A DNA stretch of 61,018 nucleotides, from assembly GCA_013140775.1 (NCBI GenBank), contig JABFSA010000041.1:1-61018 (forward strand). Direction: 5' to 3'. Under the pieces are notes generated by a model. The model was not told the DNA's origin. It ran no database searches and worked only from the letters and a program-made list of their open reading frames with translations. The stretch comes from Acidobacteriota bacterium. Lineage in GTDB: Bacteria > Acidobacteriota > Vicinamibacteria > Vicinamibacterales > UBA2999. How positions within the stretch are numbered: the stretch's first letter is position 1; every line of letters begins with the position of its first letter. Below are positions 8,247 to 17,220 of the stretch, piece after piece. A program made the position numbers and the translations under genes.

Positions 8247-10190
8247 GGATCGCGCCTGATGGGAGGTCGAAGGTCAAAAGCGGCCCTCACGCTCTGTGTG
8301 CTGGTCGTCAGCGCCGTGGCCTTGAGAGCCTGGCGGCTCGATGTTCCTGTCTTGTCGGTGGACGAGGCGGAGTCCGCATTGAACGCGCTGACCATCGTGG
8401 CCGACGGGGTCCCTGGAGACCGCTTTCTCGGTCAACCCCTCTACGAAAATACGCTCGTTCGCCCGTGGCCGGACAGCGCGGAGTACGAGTTCAAGGACCT
8501 CAGCTATTCGGATCGCGGCCTGGCCGTCTACCACTCATGGCTTCCGCTGTATTCGATCGCCGTGGCATTCCGTCTCGCCGGAGTGACGAGCGAAGAGGCG
8601 CGCCAGGGCACTCCACCTCGCGATGGGTCTCAGGCCGAAATCAGTCGTTGGACTGTTGTACCCCGGTTACCTGCGGTCGCCTTCGGTGCACTCCTCGTCG
8701 TGGCGGTGTGGGCACTCGGGTGGCAAATTCATAGCTTTCCGGCTGCAATAGCACTCGCCCTTGCGGCGGCGGGGTCGAACTTCTTCGTGTTCGCGGGCCG
8801 GGCCTCGAGGTATTACTCCGCCACGCTGGCGTTCAGCGCGCTCTGCGGTCTCGCGATCTGGAACGCATGGCGTCGCGGCCGCATGTCGGATCACGCACTG
8901 GTTGGGCTTGCCGTGGGTGCGCTTTTTCACGTCCACTTCGTGAGCTCCGTCGCCCTCACGCTGTTGTATCTCCTCGCCGCGCCGTTGGGACGACGGCAGC
9001 CAAGACTCTGGCTGCGCGTGCTGACCTGCGGAAGTGTCAGCGCACTGCTGGTACTACCGTGGGCGGCCTGGTCAGGCCTGTTGAGTCAGGCAACGTGGAT
9101 GCCCGGGGCACGTGACTACCTCGATTTTCGGATGGTGGTGGGCTCGCTGCCGAACACGAACCTCATTGTCTGGGCCGAGCTTGTGCTCGGAGTCATCTGG
9201 TTCGTTGCGGCGACGCGGCAGAACAGCCGACTGAGCGATCGGTGGCGACACCCGATCTTCGAAGCCGCGCCTGGCATGTATTTCGCTGGTGCCTGGCTCA
9301 CGGTGTCGTATTTCTGTTTTCTTTTTCTGATACCGGCCGCGAGTTTCTTCCCGTACAGGCTGAAGCTCATGGTGGCAGTGCCAGGGCTGGTGGTCATGGC
9401 GCTCTTCGCTACCGCTCTCGGTCGCGCGATACGTCCGGCGTCGAATTTTCTTCCAGCCGCCGGTCTGGCTGTGCTGCTGACGCTGTCGGGCCAGTTGCCG
9501 CCGCGCGTGCCCGACGTTCCAGACCCGGCGTTCGCGGACCTGATTGCGACCGTTCGCGATTGGCGGCTCAATCCTGGTGGTCGCATCTTCGCGAGTCCGA
9601 ACGATCACCTGGTGCTGACCTATTACTCCGGCCGTCCTGTGCAGAGCATCGCTCCGGTACGCCGGGAATGGCTGGATGGATTTGCCAACGACCTGTTGAT
9701 TGTCGAGGGCTTGAACTATGTCGTTCCGGGTTTGGATGATGTTCAGGAAGTCGGACGACGCCAGGGACTCACCTGGAGCGAGGCGGACGCGCGCTTCCGT
9801 GCGTGGGAGGCAGTGCAGGTGGCCACTGGCACCGAATTGCGGGCCACAGGCGCCAACGTGGTCGCTGGGGCGGGTACGCCTGACCGCGTTGACCCGGCGC
9901 TCATCGACCTCGTACACCAGGCGACGCGCGACGAAGTCGCCGGCTTTGTCAGAGGGACGCCGCTTGGGCAGGGACGTGACCTCGCGACGTATCAGGATCT
10001 TCGTGACGCGTTCTTCTACTGGTTCGCCAACCCTCAGTTGCGCACGGGCGCAGCGTTGAACTACCACGCGTGCCGGACGAGTGCCTACACGTACATCCAT
10101 CCAAGCGGTTTCGCGCTGCTCGACTGCCGTGTGAGCCGTACCGCCCCCTTACCCCAGACGAAGCTGGCTTCAGGTGCCCTATGGCCGTGA
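8229..10190 (+). CDS. GT39/PMT-like membrane glycosyltransferase
   Basis: About 653 residues. ATG codons at 8229 and 8256 are both possible; neither has a clear ribosome site, and the first overlaps the divergent FkbM start. A first membrane helix (ALTLCVLVVSAVAL) is followed by VPVLSVDEAESALNAL, whose acidic Asp-Glu pair in the first periplasmic loop is the catalytic signature of polyprenyl-phosphate-sugar-dependent GT-C enzymes (ArnT, PMT, GT83/GT39). About ten membrane helices follow to residue 430, then a soluble C-terminal domain of some 210 residues. It probably transfers a sugar from a lipid carrier outside the membrane; the next gene encodes a likely partner that makes the lipid-linked donor. 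Confidence 0.75.
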   Translation: MNLALHGSRLMGGRRSKAALTLCVLVVSAVALRAWRLDVPVLSVDEAESALNALTIVADGVPGDRFLGQPLYENTLVRPWPDSAEYEFKDLSYSDRGLAVYHSWLPLYSIAVAFRLAGVTSEEARQGTPPRDGSQAEISRWTVVPRLPAVAFGALLVVAVWALGWQIHSFPAAIALALAAAGSNFFVFAGRASRYYSATLAFSALCGLAIWNAWRRGRMSDHALVGLAVGALFHVHFVSSVALTLLYLLAAPLGRRQPRLWLRVLTCGSVSALLVLPWAAWSGLLSQATWMPGARDYLDFRMVVGSLPNTNLIVWAELVLGVIWFVAATRQNSRLSDRWRHPIFEAAPGMYFAGAWLTVSYFCFLFLIPAASFFPYRLKLMVAVPGLVVMALFATALGRAIRPASNFLPAAGLAVLLTLSGQLPPRVPDVPDPAFADLIATVRDWRLNPGGRIFASPNDHLVLTYYSGRPVQSIAPVRREWLDGFANDLLIVEGLNYVVPGLDDVQEVGRRQGLTWSEADARFRAWEAVQVATGTELRATGANVVAGAGTPDRVDPALIDLVHQATRDEVAGFVRGTPLGQGRDLATYQDLRDAFFYWFANPQLRTGAALNYHACRTSAYTYIHPSGFALLDCRVSRTAPLPQTKLASGALWP

Positions 10191-11404
10191 ATATTGCCGT
10201 CCGCGACGCGGATATCGAGCTCGACCCACGCACTCGCGAGGACTGCGAAGTGTCGGTGGTGATTCCTTGTCTGAATGAAGTGAAAACGATCGAGTTCTGC
10301 ATTCGCAAGGCACAGGGCTTCCTCGAGCGGGAAGGTGTGTGCGGCGAAGTCGTGGTGGCCGACAACGGAAGCACGGATGGGTCTGACGTGATCGCCGCGA
10401 GTCTTGGCGCGCGGGTGATCCCAGTCACCCAGCGCGGCTATGGCGCTGCGCTGCGAGCCGGCTTCGAGGCTGCCCGCGGCCGATACATTTTCATGGGCGA
10501 CGGGGACGCTAGCTACGACTTTTCAGCACTCGCACCGTTTCTGGCGCGTCTGCGCGCGGGCGACGACCTCGTGGTGGGCAATCGATTCCGTGGAGGCATC
10601 GCTCCCCTGGCGATGCCGCCGGCGCACCAGTATTTTGGCAATCCACTTCTGAGCCTGTTCGCCCGAATCTTCTTCCGCGTTCCGCTGGGCGACGTCTATT
10701 GCGGGCTCCGCGGCTTCCGGCGCGACGCTCTCCCGGCGCTGGATCTCCAGAGTATGGGGATGGAATTTGCCCTCGAGATGATCGTGAAGGCACGGCTGCT
10801 CAACATGCGGATCTCCGAGGTCCCGACGACACTCTCGCCGGACGGTCGTGGCAGGCCGCCTCACCTGCATACGTGGCGCGACGGCCGTCGCAGTCTGCTC
10901 CTGTATCTGGCGAGCATGCCATCGGGCATGCTCCTGTATCCCGGAGCGCTCCTCATGGCGCTCGGACTGATCCTGGGAACGGTCCTCGTCGCGCAACCCA
11001 TCTCCGTCTACGGCATTCATCTGGACGTGCACACGCTGCTCTACTGCGGTGCGGCCGTCCTGCTGGGCTTCCAACTGGTCAGCTACTCGATCGTTCTCAG
11101 ATTTCTGATGGTGGCGGCACATCTGCTCCCGCCAGACGAGGGCATTGCGAGACGAGTCGGGGACAATCTCAAGCTCGAGCACGGACTCGCCCTGGGACTG
11201 GTGCTCATCGTCGCAGGGATCGGTGGCGTCCTGTGGCTCTTCCGTGACTGGCAGGTGGGTGCGTTTGGTAACCTCGATCCGTTCCTTGCGATGCGTATCG
11301 CGATCCCCTCTGCAACGTCGGTCACCCTGGGTCTTCAGGTCACATTCGCGGCGCTGTTTCTCAGCCTGGCAAAGTGGCACGTGCGCGCGCGCACCAACGG
11401 CTAA
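10181..11404 (+). CDS. DPM1-like GT2 with C-terminal membrane helices
   Basis: 407 residues from the ATG at 10181, which overlaps the end of the GT39-like gene by ten bases. The GT2 domain (residues 20-240) shows VSVVIPCLNE, VVADNGSTDGSD and the metal-binding FMGDGDASYDF, with GLRGFRRDAL in the acceptor region. The last 150 residues contain about four membrane helices. This is the layout of bacterial polyprenyl-phosphate mannose or glucose synthases that load undecaprenyl phosphate for GT-C enzymes. The overlap with a GT39-like gene supports a donor-synthase and transferase pair. Sugar identity not deducible. Confidence 0.87.
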   Translation: MAVNIAVRDADIELDPRTREDCEVSVVIPCLNEVKTIEFCIRKAQGFLEREGVCGEVVVADNGSTDGSDVIAASLGARVIPVTQRGYGAALRAGFEAARGRYIFMGDGDASYDFSALAPFLARLRAGDDLVVGNRFRGGIAPLAMPPAHQYFGNPLLSLFARIFFRVPLGDVYCGLRGFRRDALPALDLQSMGMEFALEMIVKARLLNMRISEVPTTLSPDGRGRPPHLHTWRDGRRSLLLYLASMPSGMLLYPGALLMALGLILGTVLVAQPISVYGIHLDVHTLLYCGAAVLLGFQLVSYSIVLRFLMVAAHLLPPDEGIARRVGDNLKLEHGLALGLVLIVAGIGGVLWLFRDWQVGAFGNLDPFLAMRIAIPSATSVTLGLQVTFAALFLSLAKWHVRARTNG

Positions 11405-11421
11405 GCCCAGTCGAACTCGGA

Positions 11422-11488
11422 AACCACGAAGACACGAAGATCCACGAAGTTAATGATCTAAATGATGTTCTTCGTGTTCTTCGTGGTT
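11422..11488. repeat. Interrupted inverted repeat between convergent genes, probable bidirectional terminator
   Basis: The 90 bases between the GT2 stop (11404) and the kinase stop (11494) are filled by an inverted repeat. The left arm holds AACCACGAAG (11422-11431) then two more CACGAAG units. The right arm ends in CTTCGTGGTT (11479-11488) preceded by another CTTCGTGTT. The ten outer bases pair perfectly. The short-period CACGAAG units differ from the heptamer family seen elsewhere in the window but occupy the same kind of site. Confidence 0.65.
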
Positions 11489-11493
11489 GATTG

Positions 11494-13086
11494 CTATCTT
11501 GCTGAAACTGGCAGGAAGACTTCGAAGACGGCGCCGTTGTCATTGCGGGCGCTGATGCTGCCGCCGTGGCGCTCCACGATCGCCTTCGCAATGGAGAGGC
11601 CCAGGCCGCTGCCTCCGGTCGCCTTGCGCGCCATGTCCACTTTGTAGAAGCGGTCGAAGATCTTGGGAAGGTGCTCGGGTGCAATGCCAGGACCGCTGTC
11701 GCGGACGCTGAGCCGAACGTGATCCCCGACCCGTTCACCTGAGAGCGTCATGGTGCCGCCGTCAGGCGTATGCCGCAGTGCGTTGGCAGCAAGGTTCTGG
11801 ATCGCCTGTTCGAGGCGATCGGGATCGCCGTCAACGGTGCGGGCGTCTTCCGAAACCCGGATCATGAGCTGAACGTTGCGACTGGTCATCTCGCGCCCGT
11901 GGCGTTCCGCGACACGGTCAAGTAACGACGACACGTCCACGGTGGAGTGGCGCAGTGATATGCCACCGCCTTCGAGTCTCGCCAGATCCAGAAGATCGCC
12001 GACGATTCGCTCCAGACGATAGGACTCCTCTGTGACGATGCCCAGGTACCGTGTCCGCGTGTCGGCATCGATATCGAGGTCTGGCATCGAGAGCGTCTCG
12101 AGGTACCCGCGCATCGCCGTCAACGGCGTGTTCAGCTCGTGGGAGACATCGGCGAGGAGCTGACGTCTTGTCAGGTCAGACGACTGCAGCGCCTCCGCTC
12201 GGGCCGCAAGCTCTTCCGCCATACGGTTGAATGAACCGGCCACCGCGGCGACTTCATCGCCTCCGCGGTCAGGCACTCGCGCGCGCAGATCGCCTTGACC
12301 GAGCCGGTCGGTGGCGTCCTGCACCTGCTTCAGACGCCGTCGCACGGGACCAAACACGATGAACGCAATCAACGAGACGCCAACGACGAGAACCCCGCCG
12401 CCAACCAGGCCCATGGTCGGCCCAAGCTCACGAGCGATTCGCGACAGCGGCGGGCGCCCGAGCACGGCGACTTCTCCGACGACGGTGTCGCCAACGACGA
12501 TGAGCGAGATATTGCCGCGAGGTACCGGTGGCCCGTCGAGACGTTCACGGGAGCGAGCAGGGTCGTCGGGATCGTCTGGAAACTGGGCACGTCGTTGAAA
12601 TCGCCCGCGTGGGCCGTCGCCACGTCCTGGGAACTCACCAGGGCCTGGGCCTCGACCAAAGAGACGACGCTGTGAAAACTCGAAGCGTCGCTGCGCGCCT
12701 TCTTTCAGCTGATTGATGAGGTCCTGCGACACCCCTGCATCGTTCACGACGATTCGTCCGTCTCGCATGATGACGACGAACGCCTGGAACACGTTGCCGA
12801 ACTGATCCCGGACGTACTGCGCCAGATCAAGTGCCGGCTCGTCGGCCAACGCCACGCCGATGTCTGACGACACGAGTTCGGCGAGGCGCTGAGGACTGCT
12901 GGCGGGCATGGAGCCTGCAATCCGGTCCGTGATCCAGAGAAACAGCGCTCCCTGCGCGACGAGCATCAACGCGAGAAACGCCATCAGGCCGAGGCCAATT
13001 CGCCAGTACAGGCTTCGATACCAGCGGACGTGCGTTCCGCGCTGTGTCACGGCAGGTGTTCCGGACGCAGTCGAGGGATCAGACAT
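11494..13086 (-). CDS. Two-component sensor histidine kinase (HAMP-HisKA-HATPase)
   Basis: 530 residues. A first membrane helix (IGLGLMAFLALMLVAQGALFLW, about 30-51) is followed by a periplasmic domain with an unusual Arg/Gly/Pro-rich stretch, then a second helix (MGLVGGGVLVVGVSLIAFIVF), a HAMP domain, the phospho-acceptor His at about residue 316 in LLADVSHELNTPLTAMRG, and the ATPase motifs NLAANALRHTPD, DSGPGIAPEHLPKIFDRFYK and GGSGLGLSIAKAIVERHGG. Its ATG overlaps the response-regulator stop by eight bases (ATGTCTGA), showing translational coupling. It lies divergently beside a MacA-MacB-TolC operon and probably controls it in response to envelope stress or a toxic compound. Confidence 0.95.
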   Translation of the reverse strand: MSDPSTASGTPAVTQRGTHVRWYRSLYWRIGLGLMAFLALMLVAQGALFLWITDRIAGSMPASSPQRLAELVSSDIGVALADEPALDLAQYVRDQFGNVFQAFVVIMRDGRIVVNDAGVSQDLINQLKEGAQRRFEFSQRRLFGRGPGPGEFPGRGDGPRGRFQRRAQFPDDPDDPARSRERLDGPPVPRGNISLIVVGDTVVGEVAVLGRPPLSRIARELGPTMGLVGGGVLVVGVSLIAFIVFGPVRRRLKQVQDATDRLGQGDLRARVPDRGGDEVAAVAGSFNRMAEELAARAEALQSSDLTRRQLLADVSHELNTPLTAMRGYLETLSMPDLDIDADTRTRYLGIVTEESYRLERIVGDLLDLARLEGGGISLRHSTVDVSSLLDRVAERHGREMTSRNVQLMIRVSEDARTVDGDPDRLEQAIQNLAANALRHTPDGGTMTLSGERVGDHVRLSVRDSGPGIAPEHLPKIFDRFYKVDMARKATGGSGLGLSIAKAIVERHGGSISARNDNGAVFEVFLPVSAR

Positions 13087-13861
13087 CGGCAGCCTTGTAG
13101 CCCCCGCCCCAGACGGTGAGGATCACCGAAGGCTCCGCGGGGTTGGACTCGACTTTCTTCCGCAATCGTTTGACGAGCGTGTCTACGCTGCGCGGGGTGA
13201 CGAACGCTTCGTCCTTCCACACCTTGCTGAGCAGCGCGTCGCGGCTGAACACGATGCCCGCGTGAGTCAGCAGCACATGGAGCATCTGGAACTCATTTGT
13301 CGTGAGTTCCACCGGCCGGCCGCTCACGAGCACCTTGCGGCGAGCCGGATCCATCTCGATGTGCTTGTAGACAACGGGCCGGTCGGTGTCGGAGACGGCC
13401 GACGGCTCTCGGCCGGGGGCCCGGCGCAGCAGGGCCCGCACTCGTGCCATGAGCTCGCGCACGCCGAACGGCTTGCTCAGATAGTCATCCGCACCGCTGT
13501 CCAGACCGACCACCTTGTCCGATTCCTCACGTCGTGCGGTCAGCATCAGGATTGGCACGTCCGTGTTCTGTGAATCCCGCCGGATTGCGCGGCAGACCGT
13601 CACGCCGTCGAGACCGGGCAGCATCAAGTCCAGGATCACGAGGTCGAATCGCTGCTCTCTGGCCAGTTTGAGCGCGACGTCTCCGGCCGATGCCTCCACG
13701 CACGAGAGCTGCTCGAGGCCGAGGTGCAGACACACCAGTTCGCGGATGTGCGCCTCGTCCTCCACGACGAGCACGGTTGGTCTGGATCGTGTGTTGGCTT
13801 CCACGGCGTCTGTCGCGGCGCCAGTGTACCCCGCCGGAAGTTGAGGAGACATCACAGTCAT
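13079..13861 (-). CDS. OmpR-family response regulator
   Basis: 260 residues (ATG at 13861; a second ATG at 13852). The receiver domain has the acidic pair in VLVVEDEA, phospho-acceptor Asp78 in LVILDLMLPG, Thr in LMLTARR and Lys in YLSKPFG. The C-terminal winged helix has FQMLHVLLTHAG, the recognition helix region RSVDTLVKRLRKKVE and the closing wing ILTVWGGGYKA. It is the first gene of a regulator-kinase operon. The 120 bases between it and the divergent membrane-fusion gene must hold both promoters and are the likely binding site of this regulator. Confidence 0.96.
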   Translation of the reverse strand: MTVMSPQLPAGYTGAATDAVEANTRSRPTVLVVEDEAHIRELVCLHLGLEQLSCVEASAGDVALKLAREQRFDLVILDLMLPGLDGVTVCRAIRRDSQNTDVPILMLTARREESDKVVGLDSGADDYLSKPFGVRELMARVRALLRRAPGREPSAVSDTDRPVVYKHIEMDPARRKVLVSGRPVELTTNEFQMLHVLLTHAGIVFSRDALLSKVWKDEAFVTPRSVDTLVKRLRKKVESNPAEPSVILTVWGGGYKAADV

Positions 13862-13981
13862 TCCACCGCGCTTCCGTGGTGAGGTTGTGGCGCAGTTGTG
13901 AAAAAACGATGGCAGCCGCCTGCCTTTGAAATGTCACGGACGCATCACACGCGGGCCACATCGATCGTTTCCAATCAGTGC

Positions 13982-15241
13982 ATGAAACGAATCCTGCTGG
14001 TCCTGGCCGCGGTGCTGCTTGTGACGGCATCGGTCGCGGCGTATTACCGGGTCAACCGCGCCCCGGACAAACCCGAGGTCGCCGTCGCCACGGTCACTCG
14101 AGGTGACGTTGTGCAGACCGTCGATGCCACGGGCACGCTCCAGGCTGTCACCACGGTCCAGGTGGGAAGCCAGGTGTCGGGCACGATCAAGGCGCTGCGG
14201 GCGGACTTCAACTCCCGTGTACGGAAGGGGCAGGTGATCGCCGAGCTGGACCCATCCCTGCTGCAGGCTCAGGTCGAGCAGACACAGGCGGCGCTCGTCC
14301 GGAGTGAGGCCGAAGTCGATCGCGCCCGGATCCTGGCAGACGATGCCCAGGTGAAGGTCAAGCGGGCTCGAGAGCTGTTTGCTGCACAGTTGATCCCGAG
14401 GGTCGATCTCGAGACTGCTGAGTCTGCTGTTCGCGAGGCAGAGGCATCGATCAAGTCTGCTGATGCCCAGACGGTCCAGGCGCGCGCGTCGCTCAACCAG
14501 AACAAGATCAACCTGGCCCACGCGGTCATCACGGCGCCGATTGACGGGATCGTTGTGTCACGGAACGTCGATGTCGGGCAGACCGTCGCCGCGAGCATGT
14601 CGGCGCCCACGTTATTCGTGATCGCGCAGGACCTGACCCAGATGCAGGTGAGCGCCAGCGTGGACGAGTCCGACATCGGTCGTATCGAGTCGGGCCAGGA
14701 CGTCACATTCCAGGTGGACGCGTATCCCGGAGAGACGTTCTCCGGCACGGTGACCCAGGTGCGCCTCAACGCGGTAATCGAACAGAACGTTGTGAGCTAC
14801 GTGACGGTCATCGACGTGCCGAACCCCGAACTGAAGCTCAAACCGGGAATGACGGCGAACGTCACGATCGAGATCCAGAAGGCTGCCGATGTGCTCCGCG
14901 TCCCGAGTGCCGCGCTTCGATTCGTACCCACGCAGGAGCTGCTGACCTCGCTTGGTCAACAGGACGGAGGCCGTCCTCGAACCCAGGGCCGCGCGGTCTG
15001 GGTGCTTGCCGCTGGACATCTCAATGCCGTGCCGGTCCACGTTGGCATCAGCGACGGCGTCAACACGGCAATCGACGATGGCGCGCTGATAGAAGGCGCG
15101 TCAGTGGCCACGGGCGCGGCCGTCGCCCAGAGCGCATCGGCGACGCCCGCCGAGTCATCGCCGCTGCTGCCGCGTTTCCCCGGGGGAAACCGTGGCGCGG
15201 GTGGCGGCCAGCGCGGGCAGAACGCTGGAGGTCCGCGATGA
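13982..15241 (+). CDS. macA: MacA-like periplasmic adaptor (membrane fusion protein)
   Basis: 419 residues from the ATG at 13982, directly before an N-terminal membrane anchor ([22 protein letters not shown]). The RND/ABC adaptor layout is clear: lipoyl half ([20 protein letters not shown]), a long alpha-hairpin coiled coil (residues 90-170), the second lipoyl half ([20 protein letters not shown]), beta-barrel (VNVTIEI-type strand in [17 protein letters not shown] region) and a membrane-proximal domain. The last 40 residues are Gly/Ser/Pro-rich and variable. The stop overlaps the ATPase start by ATGA. It links the ABC pump MacB to the outer-membrane channel encoded downstream. Confidence 0.92.
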   Translation: MKRILLVLAAVLLVTASVAAYYRVNRAPDKPEVAVATVTRGDVVQTVDATGTLQAVTTVQVGSQVSGTIKALRADFNSRVRKGQVIAELDPSLLQAQVEQTQAALVRSEAEVDRARILADDAQVKVKRARELFAAQLIPRVDLETAESAVREAEASIKSADAQTVQARASLNQNKINLAHAVITAPIDGIVVSRNVDVGQTVAASMSAPTLFVIAQDLTQMQVSASVDESDIGRIESGQDVTFQVDAYPGETFSGTVTQVRLNAVIEQNVVSYVTVIDVPNPELKLKPGMTANVTIEIQKAADVLRVPSAALRFVPTQELLTSLGQQDGGRPRTQGRAVWVLAAGHLNAVPVHVGISDGVNTAIDDGALIEGASVATGAAVAQSASATPAESSPLLPRFPGGNRGAGGGQRGQNAGGPR

Positions 15242-15987
15242 CTCACCCGGTGATCGCCGTGAAGGATCTGACCAAGACATACACGGTTGGCGAGGTGTCG
15301 GTGCAGGCTCTGCGTGGGGTGTCGCTCGACATCCAGGCGGGAGAGTTCGTCGCGTTGACGGGACCGTCAGGATCGGGAAAGTCCACGTTCATGCACCTGC
15401 TCGGGTGTCTCGATCGGCCCACGGCTGGCGAGTATTCGATCAACGGCCGCGACGCAGCCCTTCTCACGGGACATCAGCTGGCGCGCGTCCGCAACCGGGA
15501 GATTGGCTTCGTGTTTCAGGGGTTCAACCTCCTGTCGCGCACGTCGGCGATCGAGAACGTCGAACTCCCGCTGCTGTATGCCGGCAGCATCGGCGCAGCC
15601 GAGCGCCGTGCCCGCGCCGGGGAGGCGCTCTCGGCCGTCGGGCTCGGAGACCGGATGCACCACCACCCGAACCAGATGTCCGGAGGCCAGCAGCAACGCG
15701 TGGCCATCGCTCGCGCGCTCGTGAATAATCCTGCGCTCGTTCTCGCGGACGAGCCGACCGGGAACCTCGATACCCGGACAAGCATCGAGATCATGGGGAT
15801 TCTTCAATCCCTCAATCTCAATCGCGGACTGACCATCGTGCTCGTGACACACGAGCCGGACATCGCCGAATACGGCACGCGCATCGTGTCGTTCCGTGAT
15901 GGCCGCGTGCAATCGGATCGTCCCGTCCCGGTTCGACGCACGGCTGCTGTCGAATTACAGGAACTCGCCGTGAGCGCGGCAGCTTGA
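15238..15987 (+). CDS. macB: MacB/LolD-type ABC transporter ATPase
   Basis: 249 residues. Walker A is GPSGSGKST (42-50), the Q-loop lies in [10 protein letters not shown], the signature is [15 protein letters not shown] and Walker B is [13 protein letters not shown], followed by the H-loop His in [13 protein letters not shown]. This is the MacB/LolD/FtsE subfamily that energises mechanotransmission by a separately encoded permease, so MacB is split into two proteins here. The start overlaps the adaptor stop by four bases, and the permease gene starts nine bases after its own stop. Confidence 0.95.
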   Translation: MTHPVIAVKDLTKTYTVGEVSVQALRGVSLDIQAGEFVALTGPSGSGKSTFMHLLGCLDRPTAGEYSINGRDAALLTGHQLARVRNREIGFVFQGFNLLSRTSAIENVELPLLYAGSIGAAERRARAGEALSAVGLGDRMHHHPNQMSGGQQQRVAIARALVNNPALVLADEPTGNLDTRTSIEIMGILQSLNLNRGLTIVLVTHEPDIAEYGTRIVSFRDGRVQSDRPVPVRRTAAVELQELAVSAAA

Positions 15988-15995
15988 GAGGCGCC

Positions 15996-17216
15996 ATGTC
16001 TCCATTCATGACCCTGGTCATTGCTCTCAAGGCGCTGCGCCGCAACGCGATGCGCACGGCGTTGACCGCGCTCGGCATGATCATCGGCGTTGCCGCCGTC
16101 ATCGTCATGGTCGCGATTGGCAACGGCGCGCGTTCGTCGATCGAGACCCGCATCCAGAGCGCCGGCTCGAACATCGTCATGGTCAGCGCCGGCTCCGGTC
16201 AGTTTGGTCCGGTACGTCAGGGGCAAGGCAACACCACGACCCTGACTGGAGACGACGCGGAGGCGATCAAGAGCGAGGTGCAGGGCATCCGGTATCTCTC
16301 GCCGGGCGTCAACACGCGCACGCAGGTTGTATCCGAGACTGCGAACTGGGGCACACAGATTCAAGGCACTGGCGCGGATCTCACAGCCATCCGGTCGTGG
16401 GCGCTGCAGTACGGCGCGTTCTTCACTGAGCAGGACGTGACGCGAGCGTCCAAGGTGGCCGTTCTCGGCTCAGTCGCGCGCGACCAGCTCTTTGGAGCTG
16501 GTGTAGACCCGACGGGAGCAGTGATCCGGGTTCGTAATCAGCCGTTCCGGGTCATCGGCGTGCTGACGAGCAAAGGCCAGGCTGCGACGGGACAGGACCA
16601 GGACGACACCATCGTCGTCCCCTACACGACCGTGCAGAAGAAGCTGCTCGGACAGACGCACATTCAGAACATCACCATCTCCGCGGACGACGGTGTGGCG
16701 CTCGACGGGCTGTCAACGCGAATTGCCGATTTTCTGCGCGTGCGCCATCAGATCGGAGCCGGTGAAGACGACGACTTCATGGTGCGGTCGCTCGAAGAGA
16801 TGGCCAGCGTGCTGACGTCCACGACGACAACCATGACCTGGCTGCTGGCCAGCATCGCCGCCGTGTCGCTCCTCGTCGGGGGCATCGGCATCATGAACAT
16901 CATGCTCGTGTCGGTCACCGAAAGGACGCGCGAAATCGGCCTCCGGCTGTCGGTTGGTGCGCGCGATCGCGACGTGCTGCTCCAGTTCCTCGTCGAGGCC
17001 ATCGTCCTCAGCCTGGCCGGTGGTCTCATCGGCATTGGTCTCGGGCTGGCAGGTTCGTTCGCTGTGACCTATTTCATGCAGTGGCCGTCCGTGGTGTCGC
17101 CAGGTGCCGTGCTGCTGTCGTTCGGATGCGCCGCTGCCATCGGCGTGTTCTTTGGCTTCTATCCAGCGCGCAAGGCCGCGAGCCTGGATCCAATTGAAGC
17201 GCTTCGCTACGAGTAG
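15996..17216 (+). CDS. macB: MacB-type ABC permease (periplasmic core plus FtsX domain)
   Basis: 406 residues from the ATG at 15996. The N-terminal membrane helix is in ALTALGMIIGVAAVIVMVAI, then the MacB periplasmic core domain (residues 45-270) and three FtsX-type helices at the C-terminus, with the conserved GGIGIMNIMLVSVTERTREI and LRLSVGARDRDVLLQFLVEA segments. With the preceding ATPase it forms a tripartite pump with the adaptor and TolC-like channel, moving peptides, macrolides or lipid-like molecules from periplasm to outside. TolC starts five bases after the stop, showing one operon. Confidence 0.95.
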   Translation: MSPFMTLVIALKALRRNAMRTALTALGMIIGVAAVIVMVAIGNGARSSIETRIQSAGSNIVMVSAGSGQFGPVRQGQGNTTTLTGDDAEAIKSEVQGIRYLSPGVNTRTQVVSETANWGTQIQGTGADLTAIRSWALQYGAFFTEQDVTRASKVAVLGSVARDQLFGAGVDPTGAVIRVRNQPFRVIGVLTSKGQAATGQDQDDTIVVPYTTVQKKLLGQTHIQNITISADDGVALDGLSTRIADFLRVRHQIGAGEDDDFMVRSLEEMASVLTSTTTTMTWLLASIAAVSLLVGGIGIMNIMLVSVTERTREIGLRLSVGARDRDVLLQFLVEAIVLSLAGGLIGIGLGLAGSFAVTYFMQWPSVVSPGAVLLSFGCAAAIGVFFGFYPARKAASLDPIEALRYE

Positions 17217-17220
17217 CCCG

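Noticed and set aside
13862..13981. Search for operator repeats between the response regulator and the efflux operon
   Set aside because: No clear direct or inverted repeat stood out by eye, so no site is annotated although regulation there is likely.
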